Assembly (NCBI GenBank): GCA_035316325.1
Contig: DATHJB010000127.1
Location: 1 to 36,895, forward strand
Source: Acidimicrobiales bacterium
Lineage (GTDB): Bacteria; Actinomycetota; Acidimicrobiia; Acidimicrobiales; VFJN01
Direction: 5' to 3'
DNA: 36,895 nt
The notes under the pieces are model-generated. The model was not told the DNA's origin and did not search any database. It was given only the letters and a program-made list of their open reading frames with translations. Shown one piece after another: positions 28,122 to 36,590 of this stretch; the stretch's first letter is position 1; each line of letters opens with the position of its first letter. The translations under genes were made by a program, and so were the position numbers.

Positions 28122-30719
28122 ATGGCGGTCCGGGCCGACGCACGTCTCCCTTCGCGCATCGCGCGCCTCGTGGCCGACGCGCTGCCGGGCGAATCGTCGG
28201 CTGTGCAGGTCGGCATCGTCGGCGCGGGCGGGAGCGGCAGCGGCGAGGTGCTGACCGAGACCGCCGAGCGACTGCGCAAGGTCGGTCGTCAGGTCCTGCG
28301 TGTGACCGGTCGGCGGTTGGAGCGCGACGAGACGCTGGGTGCCGTCGCCGACGTGCTCGGCGGGTTGTCGTCGCTGCCGGCCGTGCAGACCGAGCGCAGC
28401 TGCCGGGAGGCGCTCCTCGACCGGCTCACCGAGAGTGACTCGGCGCTGGTGGTCGACGAGGCGCAGTGGCTCGACCCGGGGTCGCTGCGCGTGGTGGTCG
28501 GGATCGCCGAGCGGGCCGACGACCACGGCCTCACCGTCGTGGTGGCGCACCGACCGGCGCCGGGTGACGCGCCGCTGGCCGCGCTCGACGCGGCGCTGTC
28601 CCGGAACCGCCCGCTGCTGTGGCTGGGGCTGCTCGACGAGGCCGACGTCGGCGAGCGGGCGGCGCTCGTGCTGGGCACGGCCGTCGATCCGGCGCTGGTG
28701 GAGGCGCTCCACGAGCAGTCCGCCGGCGTGCAGGCGTTCGTCGACCACCTGGTGCTGGCGTGGTCGGCGTCGACGTCGGCCGCCGCCGGGGCCTCGACCC
28801 TGGACGCCGCGGTGATCGAGGCCGTGCGCGCCGAGGTCGACCAGCTGCCGCCGACCGCCCGCACGGTGCTGGCGGCGTTGAGCGCCGGCGCCGATCTCGA
28901 CGACGACCTCCTCGGCACGGTCACGGGCCTGGCGGGCGACGAGCTGGGCGACGCCGTCGACGTGTTGCGGGCCGCCGGCCTGGTCGTGTCGGCCCGCGAC
29001 GACGTGGTGCCGGTGGTCGCCTCCGCCGTCAACGAGCTGACGCCGGTCGCCGAACGCCGCCGCTTCCACGCCCTGCTGGCGGCCGCGTTGACCGAGCGGG
29101 GCGCCCCGCCCAGCCAGGCCGCCGAGCACCTGGCGGCGGCCAACGCCCAGGGCCAGAACGCTGCCGAGGCCTACATCGCGGCCGGTGACGCCGCCGTGGG
29201 CGATGCCCCGGAGCTGGCCCGGGCCTGGTTCGACCGGGCGGTGGCCGTGGGCGCCCCCGCACCGTTGGTCGCAGCCCGCCGCGCCGAGGCCGCGGCCCTC
29301 GACGGCGACGCCGCGGTGGCGCTGCGCCTGGCCGACGCCGCCGTCAGCGATCCGACCTGCGCCGACCGCGACCGGGCCCTGACGGTGGTGGCGGCTCTGC
29401 TGCCGGCCCGGGGCTTCTGGCGACGGGCCGCCGACGTCTACACCGAGCTGGCCCGGGGCGACGGTCCCCGCGCCGACGCGGCCGAGGTCCTGGGCGCGGT
29501 GGCGGGCATCGTCGCCGGCCGCACGCCGGTCGTCGCCGAGCTGCCCTCCGGGTCGTCGCTGGAGCTGGAGGCGATGGTGCTGTGCAGCCGGGGCCTGGCG
29601 GCCTCGCTGGGCGCCGACGCCGGTGCCGGGGCGGCGCTCACGCCGTTCCTGGAGGCCGCCGAGCTGCTGGAGTCGTGCCACACCCGGCTGGTGCTGCCCG
29701 ACACGCCCCACGCCATCGGGGCGACCGTGGCCGTGGCGCTCAGCGAGCTGTCCGCCGCCGAGCACCTGCTGGCCCGGGCGATCGAGCGTGACGTGGGCGG
29801 CGGGGCGCTGCGCCACCGTCACCGGCTGCTGGCCGGCTGGGTGGCCATGCGCAACGGCCGCTGGGCGGCGGCGCAGCAGGCGCTCGACGACACCCGCAAC
29901 CAGCCGCTGGCGCCCCGCGAGCTGCTGCTGGCGTCCGCCATCGACGCCGGCCTGGCCCGCCGCTCCGGCGACCTGGCCCGGCTCGGCGAGGCCTGGCGCG
30001 GCGCCGAGGGCGTGCTGCTGCGGCATCCCGCCGACCTGCTGTCGCTCGACGCCATCGGCGAGCTGACCATCGCCGCCAGCCGCCTCGGCCTGTGGGACCG
30101 GGTGGGCGCCAAGGCCCGTGAGCTGGGTGACGTCCTGCGCTCGCTGGGCGAGCCGCCCCTGTGGGTGCTGCCGCTGCGCTGGATCGGGTTGCAGGTGGCG
30201 CTGGCGACCGACGACCGCGAGGCCGCCGTCCGCCGCGCCGCCGAGGTCGAGGCGGTGACGCCGGTGAACCCCCGCCTGCGGGGTCTGGCCGACGCCGCCC
30301 GGGCGTGGGTGGCGATCCTCGGGGGCACCGTCGAGCCGGCCCGGGTCGCCGATGTGTCGAAGGGGCTGCAGGCGCTGGGGCTCACGTGGGAGGCGTCACG
30401 GTTGACGGGTCAGGCGGCGATCCGCTCCTCGGACCCCTCGGTGACCCGGTCGCTGCTGGAGCAGGCCCGCGACCTGAAGGCGGCGCTGCCGTCCGCCGAG
30501 GCCGACGAGTCGCCGTCGACGGCCAGTGTGCTGTCGGAGCGGGAGCAGATGGTGTCGCAGTACATCGTCGACGGCCTGACCTACAAGGAGATCGGCGCCC
30601 AGCTGTACATCTCCCCGAAGACGGTCGAGCACCACGTGGCCAAGATCCGCCAGAAGCTCGGCGCCACCACCCGGGCCGAGATGCTGGCGGCGCTGCGGAC
30701 CCAGCTGGCGCCCACCTGA
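28122..30719 (+). CDS. large LuxR-family (LAL/IniR-like) transcriptional regulator
   Basis: An 865-residue regulator with an N-terminal AAA-type ATPase module, a long helical repeat-like middle and a C-terminal LuxR helix-turn-helix. The HTH is unmistakable (LSEREQMVSQYIVDGLTYKE, IGAQLYISPKTVEHHVAKIR, QKLGATTRAEML). Walker B is SALVVDEAQWLD, but the Walker A position reads GAGGSGSGEV with no lysine, so ATP binding is doubtful. It resembles actinobacterial IniR-like regulators (family memory only). It is divergent from the lipoproteins, which may be targets. The start is ATG 28122 with a -10 box close upstream. Confidence 0.9.
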   Translation: MAVRADARLPSRIARLVADALPGESSAVQVGIVGAGGSGSGEVLTETAERLRKVGRQVLRVTGRRLERDETLGAVADVLGGLSSLPAVQTERSCREALLDRLTESDSALVVDEAQWLDPGSLRVVVGIAERADDHGLTVVVAHRPAPGDAPLAALDAALSRNRPLLWLGLLDEADVGERAALVLGTAVDPALVEALHEQSAGVQAFVDHLVLAWSASTSAAAGASTLDAAVIEAVRAEVDQLPPTARTVLAALSAGADLDDDLLGTVTGLAGDELGDAVDVLRAAGLVVSARDDVVPVVASAVNELTPVAERRRFHALLAAALTERGAPPSQAAEHLAAANAQGQNAAEAYIAAGDAAVGDAPELARAWFDRAVAVGAPAPLVAARRAEAAALDGDAAVALRLADAAVSDPTCADRDRALTVVAALLPARGFWRRAADVYTELARGDGPRADAAEVLGAVAGIVAGRTPVVAELPSGSSLELEAMVLCSRGLAASLGADAGAGAALTPFLEAAELLESCHTRLVLPDTPHAIGATVAVALSELSAAEHLLARAIERDVGGGALRHRHRLLAGWVAMRNGRWAAAQQALDDTRNQPLAPRELLLASAIDAGLARRSGDLARLGEAWRGAEGVLLRHPADLLSLDAIGELTIAASRLGLWDRVGAKARELGDVLRSLGEPPLWVLPLRWIGLQVALATDDREAAVRRAAEVEAVTPVNPRLRGLADAARAWVAILGGTVEPARVADVSKGLQALGLTWEASRLTGQAAIRSSDPSVTRSLLEQARDLKAALPSAEADESPSTASVLSEREQMVSQYIVDGLTYKEIGAQLYISPKTVEHHVAKIRQKLGATTRAEMLAALRTQLAPT

Positions 30720-30739
30720 GTCGGGGCGCGACTACCGGC

Positions 30740-30788
30740 AAACTGCGTGGCTCGCGGTCGCTGTACGGCCACCAGCCACGCAATTTCG
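30740..30788. terminator. bidirectional hairpin terminator, repeat family member
   Basis: Arms AAACTGCGTGGCT (30740-30752) and AGCCACGCAATTT (30774-30786) pair with a single mismatch, which becomes a G-U pair on the minus-strand RNA. It lies between the convergent LuxR-type gene and recR. Both arm and loop sequence are related to 14337-14387. Confidence 0.78.
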
Positions 30789-30796
30789 GGGGTCAG

Positions 30797-31402
30797 TCAG
30801 TCGGGGACCACGCGGCGGCCTTCGAGGGCGCGGCCGAGGGTGAGCTCGTCGGCGTACTCCAGGTCGCCGCCGACGGGGAGGCCGCTGGCGATCCGGGTGA
30901 CCGTGAGGCCGAGCGGCTTGAGCAGTCGGCCCAGGTAGAGGGCCGTCGCCTCGCCCTCGAGGTTCGGGTTGGTGCAGAGGATCACCTCGTCGATGCCCTC
31001 CGCTCCGATGCGCTCCAGCAGCTCCCGGATGCGCAGCTGGTCGGGGCCGACGCCCTCGATCGGGCTGATCGCCCCCTGCAGCACGTGGTAGCGGCCCTTG
31101 AACTCGCCGGTCTTCTCCACCGCCACCAGGTCACGGGGCTCCTCGACCACGCAGACGACGCTGGTGTCGCGGCGGTTGTCGCCGCAGATGGTGCAGTGCT
31201 CGTCCTCCGACACGTTGAAGCACACGGCGCAGAAGCGCACCTTGTCCTTCACCTCGGCGATCGACCGGGCCAGCCGGAGGGCGTCGTCCTTGGGCACCTT
31301 GAGCAGGTAGAAGGCGATGCGCTGGGCCGACTTGGGCCCGACGCCGGGGAGGCGGCCGAGCTCGTCGATCAGTTCCTGGACGGGAGCGGCGTAGACGGCC
31401 AC
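30797..31402 (-). CDS. recR: recombination mediator RecR
   Basis: A 201-residue RecR. It has the N-terminal helix-hairpin-helix ([24 protein letters not shown]), a four-cysteine zinc site ([19 protein letters not shown]), and a Toprim domain ([22 protein letters not shown]). It acts with RecO/RecF in loading RecA on gapped DNA. The length is standard. The GTG start at 31402 shares a base with the ybaB stop (TAGTG), so the dnaX-ybaB-recR order typical of bacteria is one coupled operon. A convergent hairpin follows at 30740-30788. Confidence 0.97.
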   Translation of the reverse strand: MAVYAAPVQELIDELGRLPGVGPKSAQRIAFYLLKVPKDDALRLARSIAEVKDKVRFCAVCFNVSEDEHCTICGDNRRDTSVVCVVEEPRDLVAVEKTGEFKGRYHVLQGAISPIEGVGPDQLRIRELLERIGAEGIDEVILCTNPNLEGEATALYLGRLLKPLGLTVTRIASGLPVGGDLEYADELTLGRALEGRRVVPD

Positions 31403-31770
31403 TAGGGCGCTGCCGGGTCGGTGCCCGCGTCCCCGCCGCCGCTGCCGCCGAAGAACTGGTCGAAGGCGGAGCCGAGGTCGATCTGGCCGAGGCTGCCCAG
31501 CGCCTCGCGCTGCAGCTCGACGACCTTGGCGCCGGCGTCGCGGAGCGCCGCCAGGATGAGGTCCTGCAGCATCTCGACGTCGGTCGGGTCGACCACCTGG
31601 GGCGACAGCGTGATGCCGGTGACCTCGCCGCCGCCGGTCATCGTCACCTTGACGACCCCGCCGCCCGCGGTGCCCTCGACCGTGCGCGCCGCCGCCTCGG
31701 CCTGCGCCGCCATCGCCTCCTGGGCGGACGCCAGGAGGTCCATCGGGTTCGGTGCCTCGGGCTCGCTCAT
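31402..31770 (-). CDS. YbaB/EbfC-family nucleoid-associated protein
   Basis: A 122-residue YbaB/EbfC protein. The core is a helix ([22 protein letters not shown]), then [22 protein letters not shown] and [17 protein letters not shown]. The family forms dimers that bind DNA and is found between dnaX and recR in most bacteria. The C-terminal tail is Gly/Asp-rich. The ATG overlaps the dnaX stop (ATGA), and its own stop overlaps recR. Confidence 0.95.
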   Translation of the reverse strand: MSEPEAPNPMDLLASAQEAMAAQAEAAARTVEGTAGGGVVKVTMTGGGEVTGITLSPQVVDPTDVEMLQDLILAALRDAGAKVVELQREALGSLGQIDLGSAFDQFFGGSGGGDAGTDPAAP

Positions 31771-33854
31771 GGGTTGTTGTCCTCTTCGATCAGCTGACCG
31801 CCGCCGAACTCACGGAGCAGGAGGTCGACGCCGCCGGCGGGGGTGTTGTCGGCGTCGCGGAGCTCGGACACGTCGATCGACTCGACGTCGTCGTCCTCGG
31901 GTGGGGCCGTGGGCGCGGGTGCCTGGCCGCCGGCCGGGGCGGGTGATGCTGCGGCCTCGCCGCCCTCGAGGACGACCTCCACGGTCATGCCCTCGCCGAG
32001 TCGGGCGGCCAGCGCCTGCTCGACGTCGCGGCGACCCTCGTCGCAGGCCTTCTGGTGCCAGGCGTTGGGGACGGCGAACTGCGCCGGGTTGGTCAGCGGC
32101 GTCACCCAGCTGCCACCCCGCCACTTGCTCCGCACCGGCAACGGCAGCTCCGCCAGCACCTCGCTCCAGATCTTCGTCAACCCCGCCAGGTCGACACCCC
32201 CACCGTTCGTCACGGGGTCGGGTGCGGCGGCCGCGGTCACCGGGGCCGCGGCGGGAGCGGTGGCGACGGTGTCGGTCGCCACCGTCGGGGGCGGTGTCGT
32301 GGCGGCGGGCGCGGTGCTGGCTGCCGGGGTCGGGGCTGCTGCCGTGGCGGCTGTCCCCGTGCTGGCCGCCGCGGTCTCGGGCGCGGCGGTGGCGGCGGGC
32401 TCGGTGTCGGTGGCCGCGGTCGGCGGCGGTGTCGTGGCGGTGGGTTCGGTGCTCGTCGCCGCCGTCGGGGGTGGTGCGGTGGTGGTGTCGGTCGCCGGCG
32501 CCGCCGCCTTGGGCGCCGCGCGTCCCGGCTTGTCCTTGGACGCCAGCTTCTCCGCCAACGCAGCTCGGGCGGCGCTGGCCGGGCCGCCACCGCCACTCGT
32601 CGGGCCGCCGCTGCCGGACGGGCCGTTGGTGGCCGGAGGCGGCGTCGGGACGGCGGCCTGGGTTGCCGGCGCCGTGGCGGTCGGCGCCGTGGCGGTCGGC
32701 TCTGCGGCGGCGGCTCCCGACGGCGCAGGCGGGACGGTGCCCGACTGGATCGCCCGCTCCAGGCGGTCGAGGCGCTCCAGCACGGCGTCGAGGCTGCGGT
32801 CGGCGTCGGGTCGGGCCAGGCGGACCAGCGCCACCTCCACCACCACCCGCGGGTCGGGCTTGCGCGACAGCTCCATCAGCGCCTCGCCCAGAACCTCGAG
32901 CGCCCGGGTCAGCCCCGCCGCCCCGATCTGCTGGCCCAGCTCCCGGGCCCGCGCCCGCTCGGACTCCTGCAGCTGCTCGTCGCCGGCGCCCAGCACGGCC
33001 AGGAAGGCATCCCGGAGGCGGACGATGACGGCCTCGCCCAGCGCCCGCGGCTCGCGCCCCGTCGACGTCGCCTCCGCCACCGCCACCAGCACGGCGCCCA
33101 CGTCGTGGGCGGCCAGGGCCTCGAGGATGGCGTCGACCGGCGCGCCGTCGCTGACGACCTCGCCCAGCGCGGACACCTGGTCCAGCGCGGACAGCGTGTC
33201 GCGCGCCGACCCTCCGCCCGCCCGCAGCACGTGCGTGACGGCGTCGTCGGCCAGGCCCAGGTCGGCGTCGGCGATGACGTGGCGGATGTGCTGCTCGAGC
33301 ACGTCGGGCGGCAGCAGGTGGAAACCGAAGTGCTGCGTGCGGCTGCGGATGGTGGGCCGCACCTTCTGCGGGTCGGTGGTCGCCAGCACGAACACCACGT
33401 GGTCGGGCGGCTCCTCGAGGGTCTTCAGCAGGGCGTTCTCGGCGCCCTGGCTGAGCATGTGGACCTCGTCGAGGATGATCACCTTGCGGTTGCCCGACGT
33501 GCCGAGCGGCACCCGGTCGAGCAGGTCGCGCATGTCGTCGACCTTCGACTTCGACGCCGCGTCCTGCTCCAGGAACCAGTCGGTGAGCTGGCCGCGCTCG
33601 ACGGCGAGGCAGTTGTCGCACTTGCCGCAGGGCTCGCCGTCCTGAGGGTCGGCGCAGTTGAGGACCTTGGCCAGGATGCGGGCCGCCGAGGTCTTGCCGG
33701 TGCCGCGGGGACCACTGAACAGGTAGGCGTGCCCGACCCGCCCCTCACGGACGGCGTTGCGCAGCGCCTTCGTCACGTGGTCCTGGCCCAGAACCTGGTC
33801 GAAGCGCTGGGGCCGGTAGCGGCGGTACAACGACTGGTAGTTCGGAGCGGACAC
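31767..33854 (-). CDS. dnaX: DNA polymerase III subunit gamma/tau
   Basis: A 695-residue clamp-loader subunit. The AAA+ domain has Walker [10 protein letters not shown], a four-cysteine zinc module ([16 protein letters not shown]), Walker [11 protein letters not shown], sensor region [16 protein letters not shown], and the domain III segment typical of gamma/tau. Between residues about 365 and 560 is a low-complexity Ala/Thr/Pro linker made of degenerate [16 protein letters not shown] units, then a conserved C-terminal tau domain ([30 protein letters not shown]). It loads the sliding clamp and holds the replisome. No A-rich slippery site for making a short gamma form is seen. Confidence 0.97.
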   Translation of the reverse strand: MSAPNYQSLYRRYRPQRFDQVLGQDHVTKALRNAVREGRVGHAYLFSGPRGTGKTSAARILAKVLNCADPQDGEPCGKCDNCLAVERGQLTDWFLEQDAASKSKVDDMRDLLDRVPLGTSGNRKVIILDEVHMLSQGAENALLKTLEEPPDHVVFVLATTDPQKVRPTIRSRTQHFGFHLLPPDVLEQHIRHVIADADLGLADDAVTHVLRAGGGSARDTLSALDQVSALGEVVSDGAPVDAILEALAAHDVGAVLVAVAEATSTGREPRALGEAVIVRLRDAFLAVLGAGDEQLQESERARARELGQQIGAAGLTRALEVLGEALMELSRKPDPRVVVEVALVRLARPDADRSLDAVLERLDRLERAIQSGTVPPAPSGAAAAEPTATAPTATAPATQAAVPTPPPATNGPSGSGGPTSGGGGPASAARAALAEKLASKDKPGRAAPKAAAPATDTTTAPPPTAATSTEPTATTPPPTAATDTEPAATAAPETAAASTGTAATAAAPTPAASTAPAATTPPPTVATDTVATAPAAAPVTAAAAPDPVTNGGGVDLAGLTKIWSEVLAELPLPVRSKWRGGSWVTPLTNPAQFAVPNAWHQKACDEGRRDVEQALAARLGEGMTVEVVLEGGEAAASPAPAGGQAPAPTAPPEDDDVESIDVSELRDADNTPAGGVDLLLREFGGGQLIEEDNNP

Positions 33855-33910
33855 AGGCCGATGCTACAGATGCCCGCAACGTCGCCCGGGCGTGTGAAAG
33901 CCCGTGATCG
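33855..33910 (-). other. short gap between SRP RNA and dnaX
   Basis: These 56 bases separate the 3' end of the SRP RNA from the dnaX start at 33854. No hairpin with a T-tract is visible, so readthrough from the SRP RNA promoter into dnaX is possible. Confidence 0.4.
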
Positions 33911-34022
33911 AAGGTGACGGCCAGACGATCTGCGGCACACCACAGGTTCCGCTGAGAGCTGCTGCCTCCCGGCCCTGACTCGGTTCACGGGCTGCAGTTG
34001 CACAGGGCCCGGCCGTCACCTG
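33911..34022 (-). ncRNA. ffs: bacterial signal recognition particle RNA (4.5S type)
   Basis: Transcribed on the minus strand toward dnaX. The conserved apical hairpin is present: GUCAGGGCC, tetraloop GGGA (a GNRA loop) and GGCAGCAGC, with the flanking bulged helix. The molecule closes with a perfect terminal pairing, GGTGACGGCC (33913-33922) against GGCCGTCACC (34011-34020). Length is about 110 nt, as expected for the short bacterial SRP RNA that binds Ffh. The tRNA-Ser/tadA/ffs/dnaX neighbourhood is common in actinobacteria. Exact ends are approximate. Confidence 0.9.
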
Positions 34023-34042
34023 CGACCACGGGCTGGGGGCAC

Positions 34043-34052
34043 ACGATAGCCT
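34043..34052. promoter_or_regulatory. overlapping divergent -10 boxes for SRP RNA and tRNA-Ser
   Basis: Minus-strand TATCGT (34043-34048) and plus-strand TAGCCT (34047-34052) share two bases. The first lies about 20 bases before the SRP RNA 5' end and the second 31 before the tRNA. The two promoters would exclude each other. Inferred from sequence only. Confidence 0.45.
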
Positions 34053-34083
34053 TCCCCGTTCCGGGCACCGACCAGGTGCTCTC

Positions 34084-34168
34084 GGAGGAGTGCGAGAGCG
34101 GCCGAATCGGCACGCTTGGAAAGCGTGTGTGGGGCAACTCACCGTGGGTTCGAATCCCACCTCCTCCG
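34084..34168 (+). tRNA. tRNA-Ser (anticodon GGA)
   Basis: The acceptor arm GGAGGAG pairs with CTCCTCC. The D-arm GAGAGCGGCCGAATCGGC is typical, the anticodon stem-loop is CACGC-TTGGAAA-GCGTG (anticodon GGA, reading UCC/UCU), the variable arm is long (class II), and the T-arm contains GGTTCGAATC. The discriminator is G. CCA is not encoded. It lies 24 bases upstream of tadA. Confidence 0.97.
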
Positions 34169-34191
34169 CTGTGCTGGATAGGTTCACCCAC

Positions 34192-34638
34192 GTGGACCTG
34201 GAGAAAGCCATGGGTGTGGCGCTCGACGAGGCGGTGGCCGCGAGCGGGCACGACGACGTGCCGGTCGGGGCGGTGGTGTTGCGTGACGGCGAGGTGATCG
34301 CCCGCCGCCACAACGAGCGGGAGCAGACCGGCGACCCCACCGCGCACGCCGAGATCCTGGCGCTGCGCGACGCCGCCGAGGCGACCGGCTCGTGGCGGCT
34401 CGACGGCACGACGCTGGTCGTCACGCTGGAGCCGTGCATGATGTGCGCGGGTGCGCTGGTGGCGGCCCGGGTGGAGCGGGTGGTGTTCGGGGCGGCCGAC
34501 CCCAAGGCGGGGGCGTGCGGGTCGCTCTACAACGTCGCCGCCGACCCCCGGCTGAACCACCAGGTCGAGGTGGTGGCGGGCGTGCAGGCCGACGAGGCGT
34601 CGCGGCTGCTCACCCGGTTCTTCGCCCGGCGGCGCTGA
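34192..34638 (+). CDS. tadA: tRNA-specific adenosine deaminase
   Basis: A deaminase of the CDA fold that converts A34 to inosine in tRNA-Arg(ACG). It has the substrate helix EKAMGVALDEAVAAS, DVPVGAVVL, catalytic HAE (in PTAHAEILAL, zinc ligand and proton donor Glu) and the zinc ligands in EPCMMCAGAL. The C-terminal LLTRFFARRR is typical. I chose GTG 34192 (148 residues) because the first helix is usually complete. An ATG at 34210 with GGAG seven bases upstream and a GTG at 34171 immediately after the tRNA are alternatives. It is probably cotranscribed with tRNA-Ser. Confidence 0.93.
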   Translation: MDLEKAMGVALDEAVAASGHDDVPVGAVVLRDGEVIARRHNEREQTGDPTAHAEILALRDAAEATGSWRLDGTTLVVTLEPCMMCAGALVAARVERVVFGAADPKAGACGSLYNVAADPRLNHQVEVVAGVQADEASRLLTRFFARRR

Positions 34639-34644
34639 CGCCGC

Positions 34645-34830
34645 TCAGCTGGCGTGGGGCAACGGGCAGGGACGGTCGGCGTGGTGCTCGCGACGGTCGG
34701 TCCGGCCGAGGTGGCCACACCAGCAACGCCACACGACGACCACGCCGTCGGCCGTGTTGTGGATGGCTTCGATGCGGCTGGTCGACAGCAGCACCCGTGA
34801 TCCGTGGGCTGGGCAGTACTCCTCGAACAT
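34645..34830 (-). CDS. small CPxH...CxCG protein, possible zinc ribbon
   Basis: A 61-residue protein: MFEEYCPAHGSRVLL, then RIEAIHNTADGVVVVWRCWCGHLG. Cys6/His9 and Cys36/Cys38 with nearby His40 look like a small zinc-binding knuckle. Similar short actinobacterial proteins exist in my memory without known function. AGGGGAT lies before the ATG at 34830. It is divergent from the MocR gene and shares its CCAAT-rich regulatory region, and converges on tadA with six bases between stops. Confidence 0.75.
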   Translation of the reverse strand: MFEEYCPAHGSRVLLSTSRIEAIHNTADGVVVVWRCWCGHLGRTDRREHHADRPCPLPHAS

Positions 34831-34868
34831 CACGATCCCCTGGCATCCGTTCGGTCCACTTGCGTCAA

Positions 34869-34962
34869 GCCAATTTCCCAGTTGGCCTGGGTCGGTGGCC
34901 GGATGTGGGCCACCCTGCGGCCGATTGGCATCTGGTTCCAGGGCCAATGGAGGAAACATTGG
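34869..34962. promoter_or_regulatory. cluster of CCAA/TTGG inverted repeats before the MocR gene
   Basis: Three overlapping symmetries are present: GCCAA-N8-TTGGC (34869-34886), ATTGGC (34924-34929) with GCCAAT (34943-34948), and CCAATG-N7-CATTGG (34944-34962). The last encloses the ribosome site GGAGGA (34949-34954), which thus falls mostly in the loop. They lie between the small CxCG gene and the regulator, a natural site for self-regulation. Confidence 0.65.
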
Positions 34963-34963
34963 T

Positions 34964-36433
34964 ATGGCTTCCCGGGTGAACAACATCGAGGCGTTGCTGG
35001 GTCCGTGGTCCGAGGGGCAGGGCCCGTTGCACCGCAAGCTCACCGACGCCCTCCGCCACGCCGTCGACGTCGGCTACCTCCCCGTCGACGAGCGGCTCCC
35101 GTCCGAGCGCGAGCTGGCCCTGCGACTGGCCGTCAGCCGGTCGACCGTGGTCGCCGCCTACGACGCCCTCCGGACCGAGGGCCTGCTGGAGAGCCGGCAG
35201 GGCAGCGGCACCCGGGTGTGCGCGGCGGGGCGGGCGACCCGGTCCGCCGACGTCACCCACCAGCTCAGCCCCGTCTACCGCTCGCTGCTCGACGCCCGCG
35301 ACGACCTGATCTCCCTCGCCTGCGCGGCCTCCCCCTCGCACCCGCTGGTGCGGGAGGCGCTGCACGACGTCGTCGCCGAGGATGGCGACAAGCTGCTGCT
35401 GCAGCTCGGCTACACGCCCGCGGGGCTGCCGGCGCTGCGCGAGGCGCTCGCCGAGATGTACATCGCCCGGGGCCTCGCCACGTCGCCCGACCAGATCGTG
35501 GTCACGACCGGGGCGCAGCAGGCGATCAACCTGGCCGGCGCCCTGTTCGTGCGTCCGGGCGACGACGTGGTGGTCGAGTCGCCCAGCTTCGCCGGCACCC
35601 TCGACGCCTTCCGCACCCGGGGCGCCCGCCTCGCCTGCGCGCCGATCATCGACGACGACGGGGTCGACGTCGACGCCATCGTGGCGCAGGTGCGCAGGCG
35701 GGAGCCGAGCGCCATCTACGTCATCCCGTCGTACCACAACCCGACCGGCGCCCTGATGGCCGAGTGGCGCCGGCGCCGTCTGGCCGACCTGGCGACCGCC
35801 GAAGGCGTGCCCGTCATCGAGGACAACGCCCTGGAGAACGCCCCGCTCGAACCCGACGACCTTCTGCCGCCCATCGCCGCCTTCGCCCCGCCCGACGCCC
35901 CGATCCTCACCGCCGGGTCGCTGAGCAAGGTGGCGTGGGGCGGGCTGCGGATCGGCTGGCTGCGGGGGCCGGTGCACCTCATCGAGCGGATCGCCGAGCT
36001 GAAGGCCATGAGCGACCTCGGCTCGCCCCTGCTCGACCAGGCGGTGGCGGTGCGGTTGGTGCCGCAGCTCGCGGAGCTGCGCGAGGAGCAGCGGCTGCGG
36101 CTGCGGCGGAACCTCGACGTCGTCGGCGACCTGCTCTCGGAACACCTGTCCGAGTGGTCGTGGAGCCGGCCGCGGGGTGGCACCTCGCTGTGGATCCGCA
36201 TGCCGTCGGGGTCGGCGGCGGCGTTCGCCCAGCTGGCGTTGCGCTACGGCGTCGAGATCATCCCGGGCGAATCGATGTCACCGACGTCGGAGCACCGCGA
36301 CTACTTCCGCTTCCCGTTCACCGCCGAGCCGACGGTGCTGGAGGAGACGGTCCGGCGCCTGACGGCCGCCTGGAAGGCCTACGCCCCCCGCCGCGAGGAG
36401 CCCTCCCAGCCCGCGCGCCGAGTGGTGGTATGA
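34964..36433 (+). CDS. MocR-type regulator (GntR HTH fused to aminotransferase)
   Basis: A 489-residue fusion. An N-terminal GntR winged helix (about 15-90: RLPSERELALRLAVSRSTVV, EGLLESRQGSGTRV) is joined to a class I aminotransferase-like domain (about 110-475). PLP-fold marks are YHNPTG (257-262), Lys322 in GSLSKVAWGG and a C-terminal FRFPFT arginine. After Asp287 the usual Asp-Asp-Tyr pattern reads EDNALEN, so catalysis may be lost, as in other MocR regulators. PdxR is one studied relative, but no pdxS/pdxT is present. The ATG at 34964 has GGAGGA upstream, inside a hairpin. Confidence 0.92.
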   Translation: MASRVNNIEALLGPWSEGQGPLHRKLTDALRHAVDVGYLPVDERLPSERELALRLAVSRSTVVAAYDALRTEGLLESRQGSGTRVCAAGRATRSADVTHQLSPVYRSLLDARDDLISLACAASPSHPLVREALHDVVAEDGDKLLLQLGYTPAGLPALREALAEMYIARGLATSPDQIVVTTGAQQAINLAGALFVRPGDDVVVESPSFAGTLDAFRTRGARLACAPIIDDDGVDVDAIVAQVRRREPSAIYVIPSYHNPTGALMAEWRRRRLADLATAEGVPVIEDNALENAPLEPDDLLPPIAAFAPPDAPILTAGSLSKVAWGGLRIGWLRGPVHLIERIAELKAMSDLGSPLLDQAVAVRLVPQLAELREEQRLRLRRNLDVVGDLLSEHLSEWSWSRPRGGTSLWIRMPSGSAAAFAQLALRYGVEIIPGESMSPTSEHRDYFRFPFTAEPTVLEETVRRLTAAWKAYAPRREEPSQPARRVVV

Positions 36434-36473
36434 GTTCCGGACGGCCTCCCGCACACTGCTAGCGTCGCCCGAC

Positions 36474-36560
36474 GGAAGCGTGCCAGAGCGGACGAATGGG
36501 ACGGCCTCGAAAGCCGTTGTGGTCTCCGGATCACCGTGGGTTCGAATCCCACCGCTTCCG
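36474..36560 (+). tRNA. tRNA-Ser (anticodon CGA)
   Basis: The acceptor GGAAGCG pairs with CGCTTCC. The anticodon stem-loop is ACGGC-CTCGAAA-GCCGT (anticodon CGA, reading UCG), the variable arm is long, and the T-arm contains GGTTCGAATC. The discriminator is G and CCA is not encoded. A TAGCGT (36460-36465) just upstream is the likely -10. Confidence 0.97.
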
Positions 36561-36568
36561 CTGAGTAA

Positions 36569-36590
36569 GAGGCCCCGCGGATAGGGCCTC
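36569..36590 (+). terminator. hairpin after tRNA-Ser(CGA)
   Basis: GAGGCCC (36569-36575) and GGGCCTC (36584-36590) enclose an 8-base loop, nine bases after the tRNA. No T-run follows. A second GC-rich hairpin lies at 36622-36642. Confidence 0.55.

Noticed and set aside
31767..33854. Programmed frameshift in dnaX
   Set aside because: No A-rich slippery heptamer and no stop in the -1 frame placed after such a site could be seen.
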